A stretch of 64,000 bases of DNA from Lacticaseibacillus porcinae (lineage in GTDB: Bacteria > Bacillota > Bacilli > Lactobacillales > Lactobacillaceae). The notes beneath the pieces were generated by a model, which worked only from the letters and a program-made list of their open reading frames with translations, was not told the origin of the DNA and made no database searches. Positions 29,490 through 40,046 of the stretch are shown here, one piece after another. Both the position numbers and the translations under genes were made by a program. Positions within the stretch are counted from its first letter, which is position 1, and each line of letters begins with the position of its first letter. The DNA is taken from contig NZ_RHNS01000010.1 of the NCBI RefSeq assembly GCF_003946305.1, positions 39,447 to 103,446 of the forward strand, read 5' to 3'.

Positions 29490-31044
29490 AGGTTAAGTCG
29501 CCAGAATCATTGGCATCACGCATTAAGAAGAAGGCAGCACCTGCGCCGATCACAAACACGATTGCTGCGGTTAAGGTAATGCCACGCATGCTGTTGGCAT
29601 AAGCATTCAGTACCGTTGTTTGGAAGTCATGCGCAAAAGGTGCTTGACTCATTTGTTTAGAAAAGGCGATCCCATGTCCGGCAAATGGTCCGGCATCAAC
29701 TAAGACTTTTTGAAGGGCAGCGGCGGCTTTTGCAGGGAGCCCTGCAATTTTGCTTAAATGCGCACTTAAGTATTGTTCATAGCGATGATCTTGGATCAAC
29801 CCTAAGCCAACCACGCCAACGGTAGTCCCGATTTGTCGAAAGACGTTGATCAAACCGCTAGCCATCCCCATAGTTTGCGGCGCGACGCCTTCCATCCCAG
29901 CCGTGTTGAGCAAAGGATTGACCATCCCGTTGGTGATCCCCATTAAAATCATGGCTGGCCACATTTGTGCAAAACTCAAATGCGTGGTCATCGCATTCAT
30001 CATCAAGATAAAACCGACGGCACCCAGCAACAAACTGTAGCCGATCATTTTACGCTTAGAGAATCGCGCGCCGAGCATCCCAGTGATCGGGCCTAAGATC
30101 AACGACCAAATGGAAATCGTCAATTGCCGCACACCGGTTTGTAACGCGGTGTAGCCGATGTAGTTTTGCATCAATACAGTCAAAAAGGCATTAAAAGAGT
30201 ACATGGCGACCCCTAAGCCTAAGGCAACGATGATCGTTCCGACAAAATGCCGACTTTTAAACATCGACAAATCGACCATGGGATCGGTAACGCGTTGTTC
30301 GACAATGACGAAGGCGATCAAGCCGATGACTGCGGCGATCAACCAACCAGCCACACCAATATTCGTCCACGCCCAGTTGGTGTGCGCTTCTTTTTGAATC
30401 AAGCCATAGATCAAGCTGAATAAAGTGAAAGCTGATAACGCCATGCCGGCAAAATCGACGCGCTGTTTAGCCCCGTAGCTTGGGGTTTCGTTGACGTAAA
30501 TGGCAGTTAATAATACGGTGATGATACCGACTGGGACATTGACATAGAAAATTGCTGACCAGCCGAATTGACCGACTAAGTAACCACCGATCAAAGGCCC
30601 AGAAGCCGTCGAGATCCCGATCACAGACCCTAAGATCCCTAACGCTAAACCGCGTTTTTTACCAGAGAAATTCGATGCGACTAAGGCCATCGCCAAGGAG
30701 TTCATCCCGGCACCACCAACGGCTTGGACGGCGCGTCCGATGTTTAAGATCATCAAATTCGGTGCCATCCCGTTGACAGCAGAAGCGACCACAAACAAAA
30801 TGATCGACGCTAAAAACAATTTTTTGCGGCCGTACATGTCACCAAGTTTGGAGACGATCAACAAGCTGACAGCCAAAACCAAGGTGTAAATGTTGAGCAC
30901 CCATTGTAAGTTGGTGAACGTTTCATGGAAATGTGTCGCCATCGTCGGTAACGCGACGTTAACAACGGTGACGTCTAATAACCCCATAAACGTTCCCAGT
31001 GACATTGCAACCAGTGCGATCCACTGGCGATAACTTTTATTCAA
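29488..31044 (-). CDS. Multidrug efflux MFS transporter, DHA2 (EmrB/QacA) family
   Basis: This protein of about 518 residues has about 14 membrane helices. The family motifs MGLLDVTVVNVALP (motif D1) and LGDMYGRKKLF (motif A) are near the N terminus, and LGIL.GSVIGISTASGPLIGG is motif C. It should export toxic hydrophobic cations or drugs by proton exchange. The gene overlaps the 3' end of the PadR gene. I chose the TTG at 31044 (MNKSYRQWIAL), because GAGG sits 9 nt upstream. An ATG at 31059 is the alternative. It is probably controlled by the PadR regulator. Confidence 0.9.
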   Translation of the reverse strand: MNKSYRQWIALVAMSLGTFMGLLDVTVVNVALPTMATHFHETFTNLQWVLNIYTLVLAVSLLIVSKLGDMYGRKKLFLASIILFVVASAVNGMAPNLMILNIGRAVQAVGGAGMNSLAMALVASNFSGKKRGLALGILGSVIGISTASGPLIGGYLVGQFGWSAIFYVNVPVGIITVLLTAIYVNETPSYGAKQRVDFAGMALSAFTLFSLIYGLIQKEAHTNWAWTNIGVAGWLIAAVIGLIAFVIVEQRVTDPMVDLSMFKSRHFVGTIIVALGLGVAMYSFNAFLTVLMQNYIGYTALQTGVRQLTISIWSLILGPITGMLGARFSKRKMIGYSLLLGAVGFILMMNAMTTHLSFAQMWPAMILMGITNGMVNPLLNTAGMEGVAPQTMGMASGLINVFRQIGTTVGVVGLGLIQDHRYEQYLSAHLSKIAGLPAKAAAALQKVLVDAGPFAGHGIAFSKQMSQAPFAHDFQTTVLNAYANSMRGITLTAAIVFVIGAGAAFFLMRDANDSGDLT

Positions 31045-31642
31045 GAGCTTTTGCCTCATATTCTTTCGTGATTTTAGGCGCGGCGGTGAAGTGCGCATCA
31101 TCGGCCAAGCCGTCTAGCTCATGCAGTTGGTCATTGACCCAATCTAAGCGAGCTTGCGCAACGTTTAAGGCTAACTGTAAGCCGCGCAATGACCAGCCGA
31201 TATCGATTTGGCGATCAGGATCGGATAACACGCTGTCCAAGTGGACTGTCACTTTGTGGTAAACCGCGATATCTGATTCGGTGGCTTCGCGATAGGCATG
31301 TAAAACATCGCGTTGAAAGCCCACGGTTTCACGGCCTAAACCGCGAAACTTAAAGTGGAAGTTCGATTCACGTTTGGCATCCATGGCGATCGGCGTATGC
31401 ATCAAGTCTTCAAAGCGAGCAAGGCCAGCCATTGTGATCTTGGCTAGCTTTTGCGCTCGGCCATTGATTTCCTTAGTTTCTAGGGTAATGTAGCCGGATT
31501 TTTCTAATTTATGTAATAAGGGATACATCACGCCGTTTGAAATTTGGCGACGCGGTTCTAAGTTTCCTTCAAGGATCTTGCACAATTTATAGCCGGTGCG
31601 ATCATGCACCATCAGCGCACTTAATATTAATAATTCGTACAT
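31037..31642 (-). CDS. PadR-family transcriptional regulator
   Basis: This 201-residue regulator begins MYELLILSALMVHDRTGYKL, with the PadR winged helix (ISNGVMYPLLHKLEKSGYI) and a C-terminal helical dimerisation domain. It is a local repressor. The 15-bp inverted repeat overlapping its promoter is the obvious operator. It overlaps the efflux gene it probably controls. AGGAGGCTGTG sets the start. Confidence 0.92.
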   Translation of the reverse strand: MYELLILSALMVHDRTGYKLCKILEGNLEPRRQISNGVMYPLLHKLEKSGYITLETKEINGRAQKLAKITMAGLARFEDLMHTPIAMDAKRESNFHFKFRGLGRETVGFQRDVLHAYREATESDIAVYHKVTVHLDSVLSDPDRQIDIGWSLRGLQLALNVAQARLDWVNDQLHELDGLADDAHFTAAPKITKEYEAKALE

Positions 31643-31654
31643 CACAGCCTCCTG

Positions 31655-31704
31655 ATATGTCGAAGCGACAGGTATCAGTATACGTCGCTGCGACATATTG
31701 TCAA
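31655..31704 (-). promoter_or_regulatory. padR-MFS promoter with PadR operator
   Basis: TTGACA (31699-31704), a 16-bp spacer and TATACT (31677-31682) are on the minus strand. They are overlapped by an inverted repeat with arms ATATGTCGAAGCGAC (31655-31669) and 31684-31698, with one mismatch in 15. PadR family repressors bind such ATGT...ACAT dyads. Confidence 0.8.
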
Positions 31705-31766
31705 GGCGATTGGGGATGCTAAAATCGAATTATTCATATTTTTCAACAACAGAAAGAGGCAATTCT

Positions 31767-32216
31767 TTGGAAACGACAGTTACTGTGACGAAAACCAATG
31801 ATCTCAGTCCTAAAACCTTATTAGAAATATTGGCAGTCAGAACCAAAGTCTTTGTTGTTGAGCAAAACTGTGCTTATCAAGAAGTCGATGCCAAAGACTT
31901 TGACGCCTGGCATGTCCAATTGCGTCAAGCAGGGGAGTTGGTCGCATATGCGAGAATTATTCCCCATGATGATGGCCAGTCGATCAGCTTTGGGCGAGTG
32001 TTAGTTGTTGAATCACATCGACGCGAACAGCTTGGGCGGAAACTCGTGACTGAAACCTTAGCAACAGTACGGCGGTTATACCCAGATCAGCAAATCAAGA
32101 TCCAAGCCCAGAATTATTTACGCGAATTCTATGGGAGTTTTGGATTTCAACCAGTTTCCGATGTGTATTTAGAAGATGGTATCCCGCATGTGGACATGGT
32201 GATGCAAACTTTCTGA
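31767..32216 (+). CDS. GNAT acetyltransferase, ElaA-like
   Basis: This 149-residue GNAT-fold protein resembles ElaA (LLEILAVRTKVFVVEQNCAYQEVD ... LREFYGSFGFQPVSDVYLEDGIPH). The acetyl-CoA region is RREQLGRKL. The substrate is unknown. I chose the TTG at 31767 after AAGAGGC, which gives the usual ElaA length. The open frame extends upstream into the padR promoter. Confidence 0.85.
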   Translation: METTVTVTKTNDLSPKTLLEILAVRTKVFVVEQNCAYQEVDAKDFDAWHVQLRQAGELVAYARIIPHDDGQSISFGRVLVVESHRREQLGRKLVTETLATVRRLYPDQQIKIQAQNYLREFYGSFGFQPVSDVYLEDGIPHVDMVMQTF

Positions 32217-32227
32217 TGACATCAAAA

Positions 32228-32270
32228 ACACGCCTATCACGACCAATAACAGTCGTGATAGGCGTGTTTT
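32228..32270 (+). terminator. Terminator of the acetyltransferase gene
   Basis: A perfect 16-bp stem (ACACGCCTATCACGAC and complement) is followed by TTTT. Confidence 0.9.
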
Positions 32271-32288
32271 ACAATCATTTAGCCCATT

Positions 32289-32316
32289 AAAAAACCTCGC
32301 TGCATCGCAGCGAGGT
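32289..32316 (-). terminator. Terminator of the second oppA-type gene
   Basis: CCTCGCTGC/GCAGCGAGG is followed by T6 on the minus strand. Confidence 0.9.
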
Positions 32317-32327
32317 CATAACTCTAG

Positions 32328-33965
32328 TTAGTTGCTTAACTTAGCGCCGGTGTAGTTGAAGGTGTTAGCTGGGCTATAAGTCAAACCAGTGATCTTAGGA
32401 CTTTGCAACGTGGAAAGCACACGTTGGTAAATAGGCACAACGCCCATGTCCTTCGTCAACAGTTGTTGGGCTTGAACCAAGTCGTTCCAACGCTTGTCAG
32501 CGTTAGTGGCATCAGTAGTCTTAGACTTTTCGATCAAGGCATCGTATTGCGCGTTAGACCACTTACCATCATTGTAAGAGTTGGTGGAAGTGAACAGATC
32601 CAAGAAGCTGATGGCATCTGGGAAGTCAGCACCCCAAGCGGTGATGACCATGTCGAATTGACCGTTAGCAGAGCGGGTCAAACGGGTCTTGAATGGCACT
32701 GTGGCAGTGGTGACTTTCATCCCAGGTAAGTTCTTTTCCAAAACGTTTTGCAAGTATTCGGCAGTGGTTTTGGCGTTGGTGGTATCATCAGTCATCAATT
32801 CCAAGTTCAAGCTAGATTGACCGACTTCTTTCAAACCTTCAGTAAACAATTGCTTAGCTTTGGCAGGGTCATACTTGGTGTATTGGCTCGTACCTTTAGC
32901 AGCCGTCTTCGCAAAATCAACAGAAGAATCAGATGGGTCAGACATCAAGCCTGCAGGCGTAACGCCTGTGGAAGCCAATGAGCCGTCGTTGAGCACTTTT
33001 TTAATGTATTGATCGCGGTTCAAGGCATATGAAATGGCTTGGCGGATCTTCACATTCTTAAAGGCAGGGACTTTCTTTTCGTTGAGTTCCAGATAGAAAG
33101 CAGACGTTTGTTTCAACGCTTTGTAGTCTTTGTTAGACTTTGCAGAAGCGGCTTGTTGACCACCTAAAGTGACTTGATCTAACTTCTTAGAGTTGTACAA
33201 GTTCAAAGCGGTTGAAGAATCTTTGACCACTTGTGTCTTGATGGTCTTGATGTGAATGTTTTTAGCATTCCAGTACTTCGGGTTCTTGGTTTCAGTCCAA
33301 GAGTTACCAGTCCCATTCCAACCAGACAAGGTGTAAGCCCCGTTTGTCAGGACGTCTTTGGAGTTCGTGCCATATTTAGCGCCATATTTCTTCACAGCCT
33401 TTTCAGATTGTGGGAAGAACGCAGGGTTTGTCAACATGGTGTTGAAGTAAGGGATCGGCTTTTCCAATGTTACTTCAAAGGTTTGGTCGTCGATGGCCTT
33501 AACGCCTAAAGTATCAGGCTTCATTTTGCCAGCCATGATGGCATCGGCGTTTTTGACGCCGGAGAATAAGTAAGCATATTGGGCTTTGGTGGCAGGATCA
33601 ACAGTGCGCTTCCAAGCAAAGACGAAATCTTTAGCCGTTAACTTAGAACCATCGCTCCAAGTGGATTTGCGCAACTTGTAAGTGTAGGTCAAGCCATTGT
33701 TGGTGGCTTTGGTCACTTTAGTTGCCAACCCAGGTGTTAACTTCGTGCCTTGATAATGGTACAAACCTTCCATGGTATCAGTTAACGCTTGACCAGAAAT
33801 GGCGTCAGTGTTTTTGGATGCATCCATGGTTGAGATCACATCAGATTCCATCCGGTTCCAAGTGTTGGCACTAGATGAACTCGACTTGCTGCCACCACAA
33901 GCAGCAAGGATCGCAGTCAGCGCAAGCATGCCGGCGCCAGCTGTAAAGAACTTCGCTTTCTTCAT
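32328..33965 (-). CDS. Oligopeptide-binding lipoprotein, OppA family (second copy)
   Basis: This 545-residue SBP_bac_5 protein has signal peptide and lipobox LAAC (ALTAILAACGGSK). The core stretches WSDGSKLTAKDFVFAWKRTV and YLFSGVKNADAI parallel those of the 26691 gene, so the two are paralogues. It stands alone, with no permease genes. Two such receptors plus a third remnant show that peptide uptake is amplified here, as in amino-acid-requiring lactobacilli. Confidence 0.93.
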   Translation of the reverse strand: MKKAKFFTAGAGMLALTAILAACGGSKSSSSSANTWNRMESDVISTMDASKNTDAISGQALTDTMEGLYHYQGTKLTPGLATKVTKATNNGLTYTYKLRKSTWSDGSKLTAKDFVFAWKRTVDPATKAQYAYLFSGVKNADAIMAGKMKPDTLGVKAIDDQTFEVTLEKPIPYFNTMLTNPAFFPQSEKAVKKYGAKYGTNSKDVLTNGAYTLSGWNGTGNSWTETKNPKYWNAKNIHIKTIKTQVVKDSSTALNLYNSKKLDQVTLGGQQAASAKSNKDYKALKQTSAFYLELNEKKVPAFKNVKIRQAISYALNRDQYIKKVLNDGSLASTGVTPAGLMSDPSDSSVDFAKTAAKGTSQYTKYDPAKAKQLFTEGLKEVGQSSLNLELMTDDTTNAKTTAEYLQNVLEKNLPGMKVTTATVPFKTRLTRSANGQFDMVITAWGADFPDAISFLDLFTSTNSYNDGKWSNAQYDALIEKSKTTDATNADKRWNDLVQAQQLLTKDMGVVPIYQRVLSTLQSPKITGLTYSPANTFNYTGAKLSN

Positions 33966-34256
33966 GCGAATACCCCCTTATAATTGTCCCTACGCTATCA
34001 CCCCACTTGATGGTAGCGCTCGATTATCGCCACTTTACATTAGAAGAATATTAAAGTAAAGTGGTTGATTTGAATTCACAGAATCCTTTAATCAAAATGA
34101 AATGGCGGTGTGGCCTAGATGGCATCGACATGTTGAAATGATGGGGTTCAATCTTTGGTAGCGTAAGCAAAACCGCTATTTTTTATTTCATCAGTATTGT
34201 TATCACTGATGAAGAATTCGATGAGAGCGGTCACCTTGCGATGATGAGGCTTTTTC
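33966..34256. other. Leader region of the second oppA with an inverted repeat
   Basis: There is no gene in this stretch. CCACTTTAC (34030-34038) and GTAAAGTGG (34056-34064) form a 9-bp inverted repeat about 65 bp upstream of the start codon. It may be an operator or an RNA hairpin. I could not find a clear promoter. Confidence 0.45.
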
Positions 34257-34298
34257 TCATTGTTTCTTGGTTAATAAGGCGAAAGGTTTGTTGCTTTT

Positions 34299-34314
34299 TG
34301 TTTCATGTGAAACA
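34299..34314. other. parS-like site 1
   Basis: TGTTTCATGTGAAACA differs from the consensus TGTTTCACGTGAAACA at one position and sits within a longer palindrome (GCTTTTTG...CAAAAAGC). parS sites are bound by ParB (Spo0J) near the origin. It lies next to the gntR terminator hairpin. Confidence 0.55.
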
Positions 34315-34318
34315 AAAA

Positions 34319-34340
34319 GCCCTTCTGTGCGCCAGAAGGG
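34319..34340 (-). terminator. Terminator of the GntR gene
   Basis: CCCTTCT/AGAAGGG is followed on the minus strand by CTTTTTG. Confidence 0.75.
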
Positions 34341-34345
34341 TAAGC

Positions 34346-35068
34346 TCATGATTGTTGGTAGGTGTTCATCATCGCGTATCCGCCTAAACGCGCGAGGTTT
34401 CGCACCGTTGAATAGTCGATATTTTCGCCGGTTGACAGCCACATGACTTGTTCGACTTCCAACACCGGCTCACCAGGTTCAGCTTTTAAATACAAGACAT
34501 CTCTTGAATTAGCTAAGGTGGCGGTAATGTCGCGCTTGGCACCAGATAACCGCAAACCTAACGTATCACATAAATAAGCATATAAGGAGCCGTGAAGCCT
34601 TTCGCGCGTTAAGCCTGGCGCAAGTTTCAACGGGATAAAGTTATGTTCTAAAAAACGCGGACGGTCATCGATTTTGCGCAAACGGTCGATCACATACACA
34701 GGTTCATCAGCGCGTAAGCCTAGTTTGGCTTGTACTAAAGCACTCGGCATCGTGACGTTAAAGCCTAACAAATCGCTGGTAACATGTTGTTCACCGCGCA
34801 ATTCAGTTAAGCCATTGAATCGCGACTCTGGGGCTTCATCACCATGAGCCGCCACATCACCTAAAACATAAGTACCGCGACCGGATTGTTTGTAGACTAA
34901 ACCGAGTTGCGCTAAACGGTCGCAAGCTTCACGAATCGTCACTCTCGAAACCCCGAATTCTTCAGCAAGCGTATTTTGATCAGGTAAGCGTGACATCGGG
35001 GGATAAATTTGATCATGGATTCGGCGTTGGATCTCGCTGGAAACCTTTTCATATTTAGACTTTGACAT
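34346..35068 (-). CDS. GntR/HutC-family regulator with UTRA domain
   Basis: This 240-residue regulator has an N-terminal GntR winged helix (RLPDQNTLAEEFGVSRVTIREACDR written in part: LAEEFGVSRVTIREA) and a C-terminal UTRA effector domain (VYVIDRLRKIDDRPRFLEH). It probably senses a phosphosugar and controls the beta-glucoside genes that follow on the other strand. I chose the ATG at 35068 (MSKSKYEKVSSEI) after AAGGAGGCGG. A candidate operator ATTGGTATACAT lies in the short divergent gap. Confidence 0.9.
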   Translation of the reverse strand: MSKSKYEKVSSEIQRRIHDQIYPPMSRLPDQNTLAEEFGVSRVTIREACDRLAQLGLVYKQSGRGTYVLGDVAAHGDEAPESRFNGLTELRGEQHVTSDLLGFNVTMPSALVQAKLGLRADEPVYVIDRLRKIDDRPRFLEHNFIPLKLAPGLTRERLHGSLYAYLCDTLGLRLSGAKRDITATLANSRDVLYLKAEPGEPVLEVEQVMWLSTGENIDYSTVRNLARLGGYAMMNTYQQS

Positions 35069-35162
35069 GATCCGCCTCCTTTTGTCTCCATTATATCGCA
35101 AATGACAGCGCTTGACCGATGTATACCAATGGCGCATTATAATGAGGTTAGGAGGGGTGTCG

Positions 35163-35909
35163 ATGTTTCCGTATGAGAAGTTACAAACGCTCAACGAGCT
35201 AGAAACTGTGGTATACAACTATATCAACAAACACCAAACCGCGGTCGAAACCATGACGATCCGCGCCCTCGCGCAAAAAGCACATGTCTCTACCAGTACC
35301 ATTTTGCGTTTTGCCGAAAAAATGGGTTATGAAGGTTATTCAGAATTGCGCTTTGCATTAAAGCAACACCGCAAACATACGCAAGAAGTCGCGCGTGGGG
35401 AAACTTATGATATCACGATGCCATTGGCAGACTTTTTCTCAAAAGTGAATTCAGTGGACTTTGGTAAGTTGATCGACCAAGCGATGGACTTGATCGATCA
35501 TGCGCCATTAGTGCTGTTTTATGGGATCGGTAGCGGGAATTCATTGGCGCAGTATGGGGCACGTTTTTGGTCAAATGCTGGGAAATTATCACTGCCAGTG
35601 ATGGACCCATTCCAACCATTTCCTGCACACACGCCTTTACCTGAAGGTACGGTGATGGTGGTGCTGTCAGTATCAGGGGAGACGCAGCAAGTCATTGAAT
35701 TGGTGACGAAGGTGCAACCAGATCATGTGAAGATCATTGCCGTCACCAATCATGGGAATTCGACCTTGGCGAAAATGAGCGATTTAGTGATCAGCTATTA
35801 TATGCCAGATTTGGTTCATGGGGATTTGAATTTAACCACGCAAGTCCCAATTGTTTATTTAATTGAAATGATCGCTCATAAGCTGGATGCCGAACGCAGT
35901 CAAACATGA
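35163..35909 (+). CDS. RpiR-family regulator (HTH plus SIS domain)
   Basis: This 248-residue regulator has an N-terminal HTH_6 domain (TIRALAQKAHVSTSTILRFA) and a C-terminal SIS domain for phosphosugar binding (VLFYGIGSGNSLAQYGARF, VVLSVSGETQQVIEL). It is the second local regulator of the beta-glucoside block. The ATG follows TTAGGAGGGG. It is divergent from the GntR gene. Confidence 0.9.
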   Translation: MFPYEKLQTLNELETVVYNYINKHQTAVETMTIRALAQKAHVSTSTILRFAEKMGYEGYSELRFALKQHRKHTQEVARGETYDITMPLADFFSKVNSVDFGKLIDQAMDLIDHAPLVLFYGIGSGNSLAQYGARFWSNAGKLSLPVMDPFQPFPAHTPLPEGTVMVVLSVSGETQQVIELVTKVQPDHVKIIAVTNHGNSTLAKMSDLVISYYMPDLVHGDLNLTTQVPIVYLIEMIAHKLDAERSQT

Positions 35910-35965
35910 ATGATTGCGTCAGTGCACCTTACCCTGAAAAAACCGAATTTGTCCTGACCTCATGG

Positions 35966-35996
35966 AACATGTTACATATGCGTAACATGTTTTTTG
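35966..35996. terminator. Inverted repeat after the RpiR gene (terminator and possible operator)
   Basis: AACATGTTAC (35966-35975) and GTAACATGTT (35982-35991) pair perfectly and are followed by a T run. GTAACATGT recurs at about 36060-36068, just downstream of the PTS -10. The motif may therefore also be a regulator site. Confidence 0.6.
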
Positions 35997-36020
35997 ATTG
36001 TCTACGTGTTTCTCAATTGT

Positions 36021-36058
36021 TAGAAAACGTATACAAGATTCTCGCGAACGCATACAAT
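36021..36058 (+). promoter_or_regulatory. PTS operon promoter with cre-like site
   Basis: TATACA (36030-36035), a 17-bp spacer and TACAAT (36053-36058) form the likely promoter. A cre-like element, TAGAAAACGTATACAA (36021-36036, one mismatch to WTGNNANCGNWNNCAW), overlaps the -35 and predicts CcpA repression. Confidence 0.6.
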
Positions 36059-36128
36059 GTAACATGTAATCATGATTAGTGCGTACCCCCCAGATACGCA
36101 ACTTACTTGGGCCCAGATCAACTTTTTC

Positions 36129-36152
36129 CTGCTAGCGTGTGGGCGCTAGCAG
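36129..36152 (+). promoter_or_regulatory. Leader hairpin before the PTS gene
   Basis: CTGCTAGCG/CGCTAGCAG forms a 9-bp stem in the leader, 28 nt before the start codon. There is no T run, so it may affect mRNA stability or translation. Confidence 0.5.
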
Positions 36153-36180
36153 CCGCAATTAATATATTGGAGTGAATATT

Positions 36181-37521
36181 ATGAATGACTACATTAACAA
36201 CAAATTGTTGCCAAAAGTCATGAAGTTCACCAACAGTAAGATCATCGTCGCGTTAAAAGACGGGATGATCTACACCATTCCTTTCATCATTATTGGGTCG
36301 GTGTTCTTGATCTTATCTTCCTTGCCTGTTGAATCTTGGGCAGCTTGGATGAACAGTACCGGGTTGGTACCATATTTCAACCAGGCCACGAACTTCTCCT
36401 TTAACGTCATGTCGCTGATCGCCGTTACTGGGATCGCGTATGAATGGGCGCATAACGAACACATTGCACCAATGCCAGCCGGGATCACGGCTTTGATCAG
36501 CTTCTTGGTCGTTCTTCAACCAACGGCCCCGATCGTTGATGGCACTGGCAAAGTCTTAGTTAAAAACGTCTCTCACTTAACTGGCTTTATCGATACTTCT
36601 TGGTTAGCTGGTAAAGGGATGGTTGCCGCGATCATCATTGGTTTGATCACTGGCTGGATCTATTCTTGGTTTGTTACCCATAACATCACGATCAAGTTGC
36701 CTGAACAAGTGCCTGCTAACGTGGCCAACTCGTTTATCGCGTTGATCCCAGCAGCTGTGTTGGTCACCGGTTGGATGTTAGTTTACATGGCATTTGATCA
36801 TTTTGCCCATACTTCTATGTTGCAATTTATCTACAATGTCATTCAAACACCACTGCAAGGGATCACCGATTCCTTCGGTGGGGCGTTGATCGTACCAATT
36901 TTGATTTCGTTCCTGTGGTTCTTTGGGGTCCATGGTTCCTCCATTGTTTCTGGGATCATGACTGCGATCTTACTTTCCAATGGGACTGAAAACGCCAAAT
37001 TGTTCCATGCTGGCAACTTAACCCAAGCTGCTGGTGGTCACATTTTCACCCAAGCTTTGCTTGATCAATTCGGTACTGTTACTGGTGCCGGGATCACCAT
37101 CGGGATGGTTGTTTACATGCTGTGGTTTGCGAAGTCTGAACAAATGAAGTCTTTAGGGAAATTGGAAATCGTTCCAGCATTGTTCAACATCAATGAACCA
37201 ATCTTGTTCGGTGCACCAATTGTCTTAAACCCAATGATGCTGTTGCCATTCATGCTCACCCCAATGCTTTCCATGGGTCTGACTTATTTGGCCATCAAGA
37301 TCGGGATCATTCCGCTGTTCAATGGTGTGTATGTGCCTTGGACCACGCCGCCAATTATTTCTGGTTTCTTAGTTGGTGGCTGGCGTACCGCTTTGTGGCA
37401 AGCTTTGATGCTCGTCATGACCTTCTTCGTTTACTTGCCATTTGTTCGTCGCCAAGACAACATGCTGTTCTCTCAAGAACAACAACGTTTGGCTGAAGAA
37501 GAAGCAGAAGCTGCTAAGTAA
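36181..37521 (+). CDS. PTS EIIC component, lactose/cellobiose family
   Basis: This 446-residue membrane permease of the Lac/Cel PTS family has about ten helices, the ligand-loop stretch FFGVHGSSIVSGIMTA and the family region NINEPILFGAPIVLNP. It imports and phosphorylates beta-glucosides such as cellobiose, using EIIA and EIIB encoded elsewhere. The ATG at 36181 follows TTGGAGTG. GH1 and ROK genes downstream complete the pathway. Confidence 0.93.
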   Translation: MNDYINNKLLPKVMKFTNSKIIVALKDGMIYTIPFIIIGSVFLILSSLPVESWAAWMNSTGLVPYFNQATNFSFNVMSLIAVTGIAYEWAHNEHIAPMPAGITALISFLVVLQPTAPIVDGTGKVLVKNVSHLTGFIDTSWLAGKGMVAAIIIGLITGWIYSWFVTHNITIKLPEQVPANVANSFIALIPAAVLVTGWMLVYMAFDHFAHTSMLQFIYNVIQTPLQGITDSFGGALIVPILISFLWFFGVHGSSIVSGIMTAILLSNGTENAKLFHAGNLTQAAGGHIFTQALLDQFGTVTGAGITIGMVVYMLWFAKSEQMKSLGKLEIVPALFNINEPILFGAPIVLNPMMLLPFMLTPMLSMGLTYLAIKIGIIPLFNGVYVPWTTPPIISGFLVGGWRTALWQALMLVMTFFVYLPFVRRQDNMLFSQEQQRLAEEEAEAAK

Positions 37522-37536
37522 TTTGTAAACATGTTG

Positions 37537-37590
37537 AGGCGAAATACCACGCAGGAGGATTTCCCCCGCCTGCAGGGGATTTCGCCTTTA
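37537..37590 (+). terminator. Hairpin between the PTS and GH1 genes
   Basis: AGGCGAAAT/ATTTCGCCT with an inner GCAGG/CCTGC stem is followed by TTTA. It is a likely partial terminator that adjusts the ratio of the two genes. Confidence 0.65.
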
Positions 37591-37594
37591 TTGA

Positions 37595-39073
<1,479 letters not shown>

Positions 39074-39077
39074 ATGT

Positions 39078-39102
39078 AAAAGCCCGCACTGCGGGCTTTT
39101 AT
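39078..39102 (+). terminator. GH1 terminator
   Basis: AAAAGCCCGC/GCGGGCTTTT has a 3-nt loop. Confidence 0.85.
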
Positions 39103-39121
39103 TGTCAGAAGGGAAGTCAAT

Positions 39122-40045
39122 ATGCATAATTACGTCAGTTTTGATATTGGTGGCACAACCATCAAATATGGCCTAGTCACAGGCATTGGCGAGATCTTGG
39201 CCCATGATGCTGTACCGACGCCAAGTGATCGCGCCGAGTTGTTAGGTGTTTTATCCAGTGTGGTAAAACAATACGCTGATCAACACCCACAAGCCATCGG
39301 CATCAGTGTCCCTGGCATTGTCCAACGTGATGGGTTTATGATCACTGGTGGCGCGATCGATTGTTTATATGAATGTCCATTAGGTGAACTCGTTTCAACA
39401 GCGACTGGTTTACCTGTCCATGTGGAAAATGATGCCAACGCCGCGACCATTGCTGAAGCATGGCTTGGTGCCGCACAAGGTGTCAAAGATTATCTGTTGC
39501 TCGCCTTAGGCACCGGCATCGGTGGCGGGATCGTCATCAATGGTGAAGTGTTCCGCGGTGCTCACGGGATGGCTGGTGAAATCGGTTGGAATGTGACCCA
39601 TGAAGTGGATTGGACCGATGATCTTGAAGCCAGTTCCTTAAACTTCCATGCTGCTGTGGTATCAGGATTGGTGCGCCGGTATAATGCCAGTTTGAAGCGC
39701 GTCGATCATGACGCTGACGAAGTGGTTGATGCGCGTGATATTATTACTTTAGCACATCAAGGTGATGCGATCGCCACACCAATTTATCATGATTTCATTG
39801 TTGATGTGGGGATCATGTGCTGTAATTTATTTGCAACCTTAGATCCTGAGTTGATTTTGATCGGTGGCGGTATTTCTGCCAATGATCAATTCATCGCCGA
39901 TTTACAAGCGATGGTTGACGAATTAGAGACCCGCCACACTGGTCTTAGTCACGTCAAAGCGCGAGTCTTAGGGAAAGTGGTGGCGGCAGGCCTACGCAAT
40001 AATGCTGGTTTGTTAGGTGCTGTATACCCATTAGTGGAGGAATAA
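39122..40045 (+). CDS. ROK-family sugar kinase
   Basis: This 307-residue ROK kinase has the ATP motif FDIGGTTIKYGLV at the N terminus, the catalytic region HVENDANAATIAEAWLG, and ALGTGIGGGIVINGEV. The usual ROK zinc motif CxCGxxGCxE is missing after EIGWN, as in some beta-glucoside kinases. It probably phosphorylates glucose released by the GH1 enzyme, or intact beta-glucosides. It ends one base before the next gene. Confidence 0.9.
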   Translation: MHNYVSFDIGGTTIKYGLVTGIGEILAHDAVPTPSDRAELLGVLSSVVKQYADQHPQAIGISVPGIVQRDGFMITGGAIDCLYECPLGELVSTATGLPVHVENDANAATIAEAWLGAAQGVKDYLLLALGTGIGGGIVINGEVFRGAHGMAGEIGWNVTHEVDWTDDLEASSLNFHAAVVSGLVRRYNASLKRVDHDADEVVDARDIITLAHQGDAIATPIYHDFIVDVGIMCCNLFATLDPELILIGGGISANDQFIADLQAMVDELETRHTGLSHVKARVLGKVVAAGLRNNAGLLGAVYPLVEE

Positions 40046-40046
40046 T

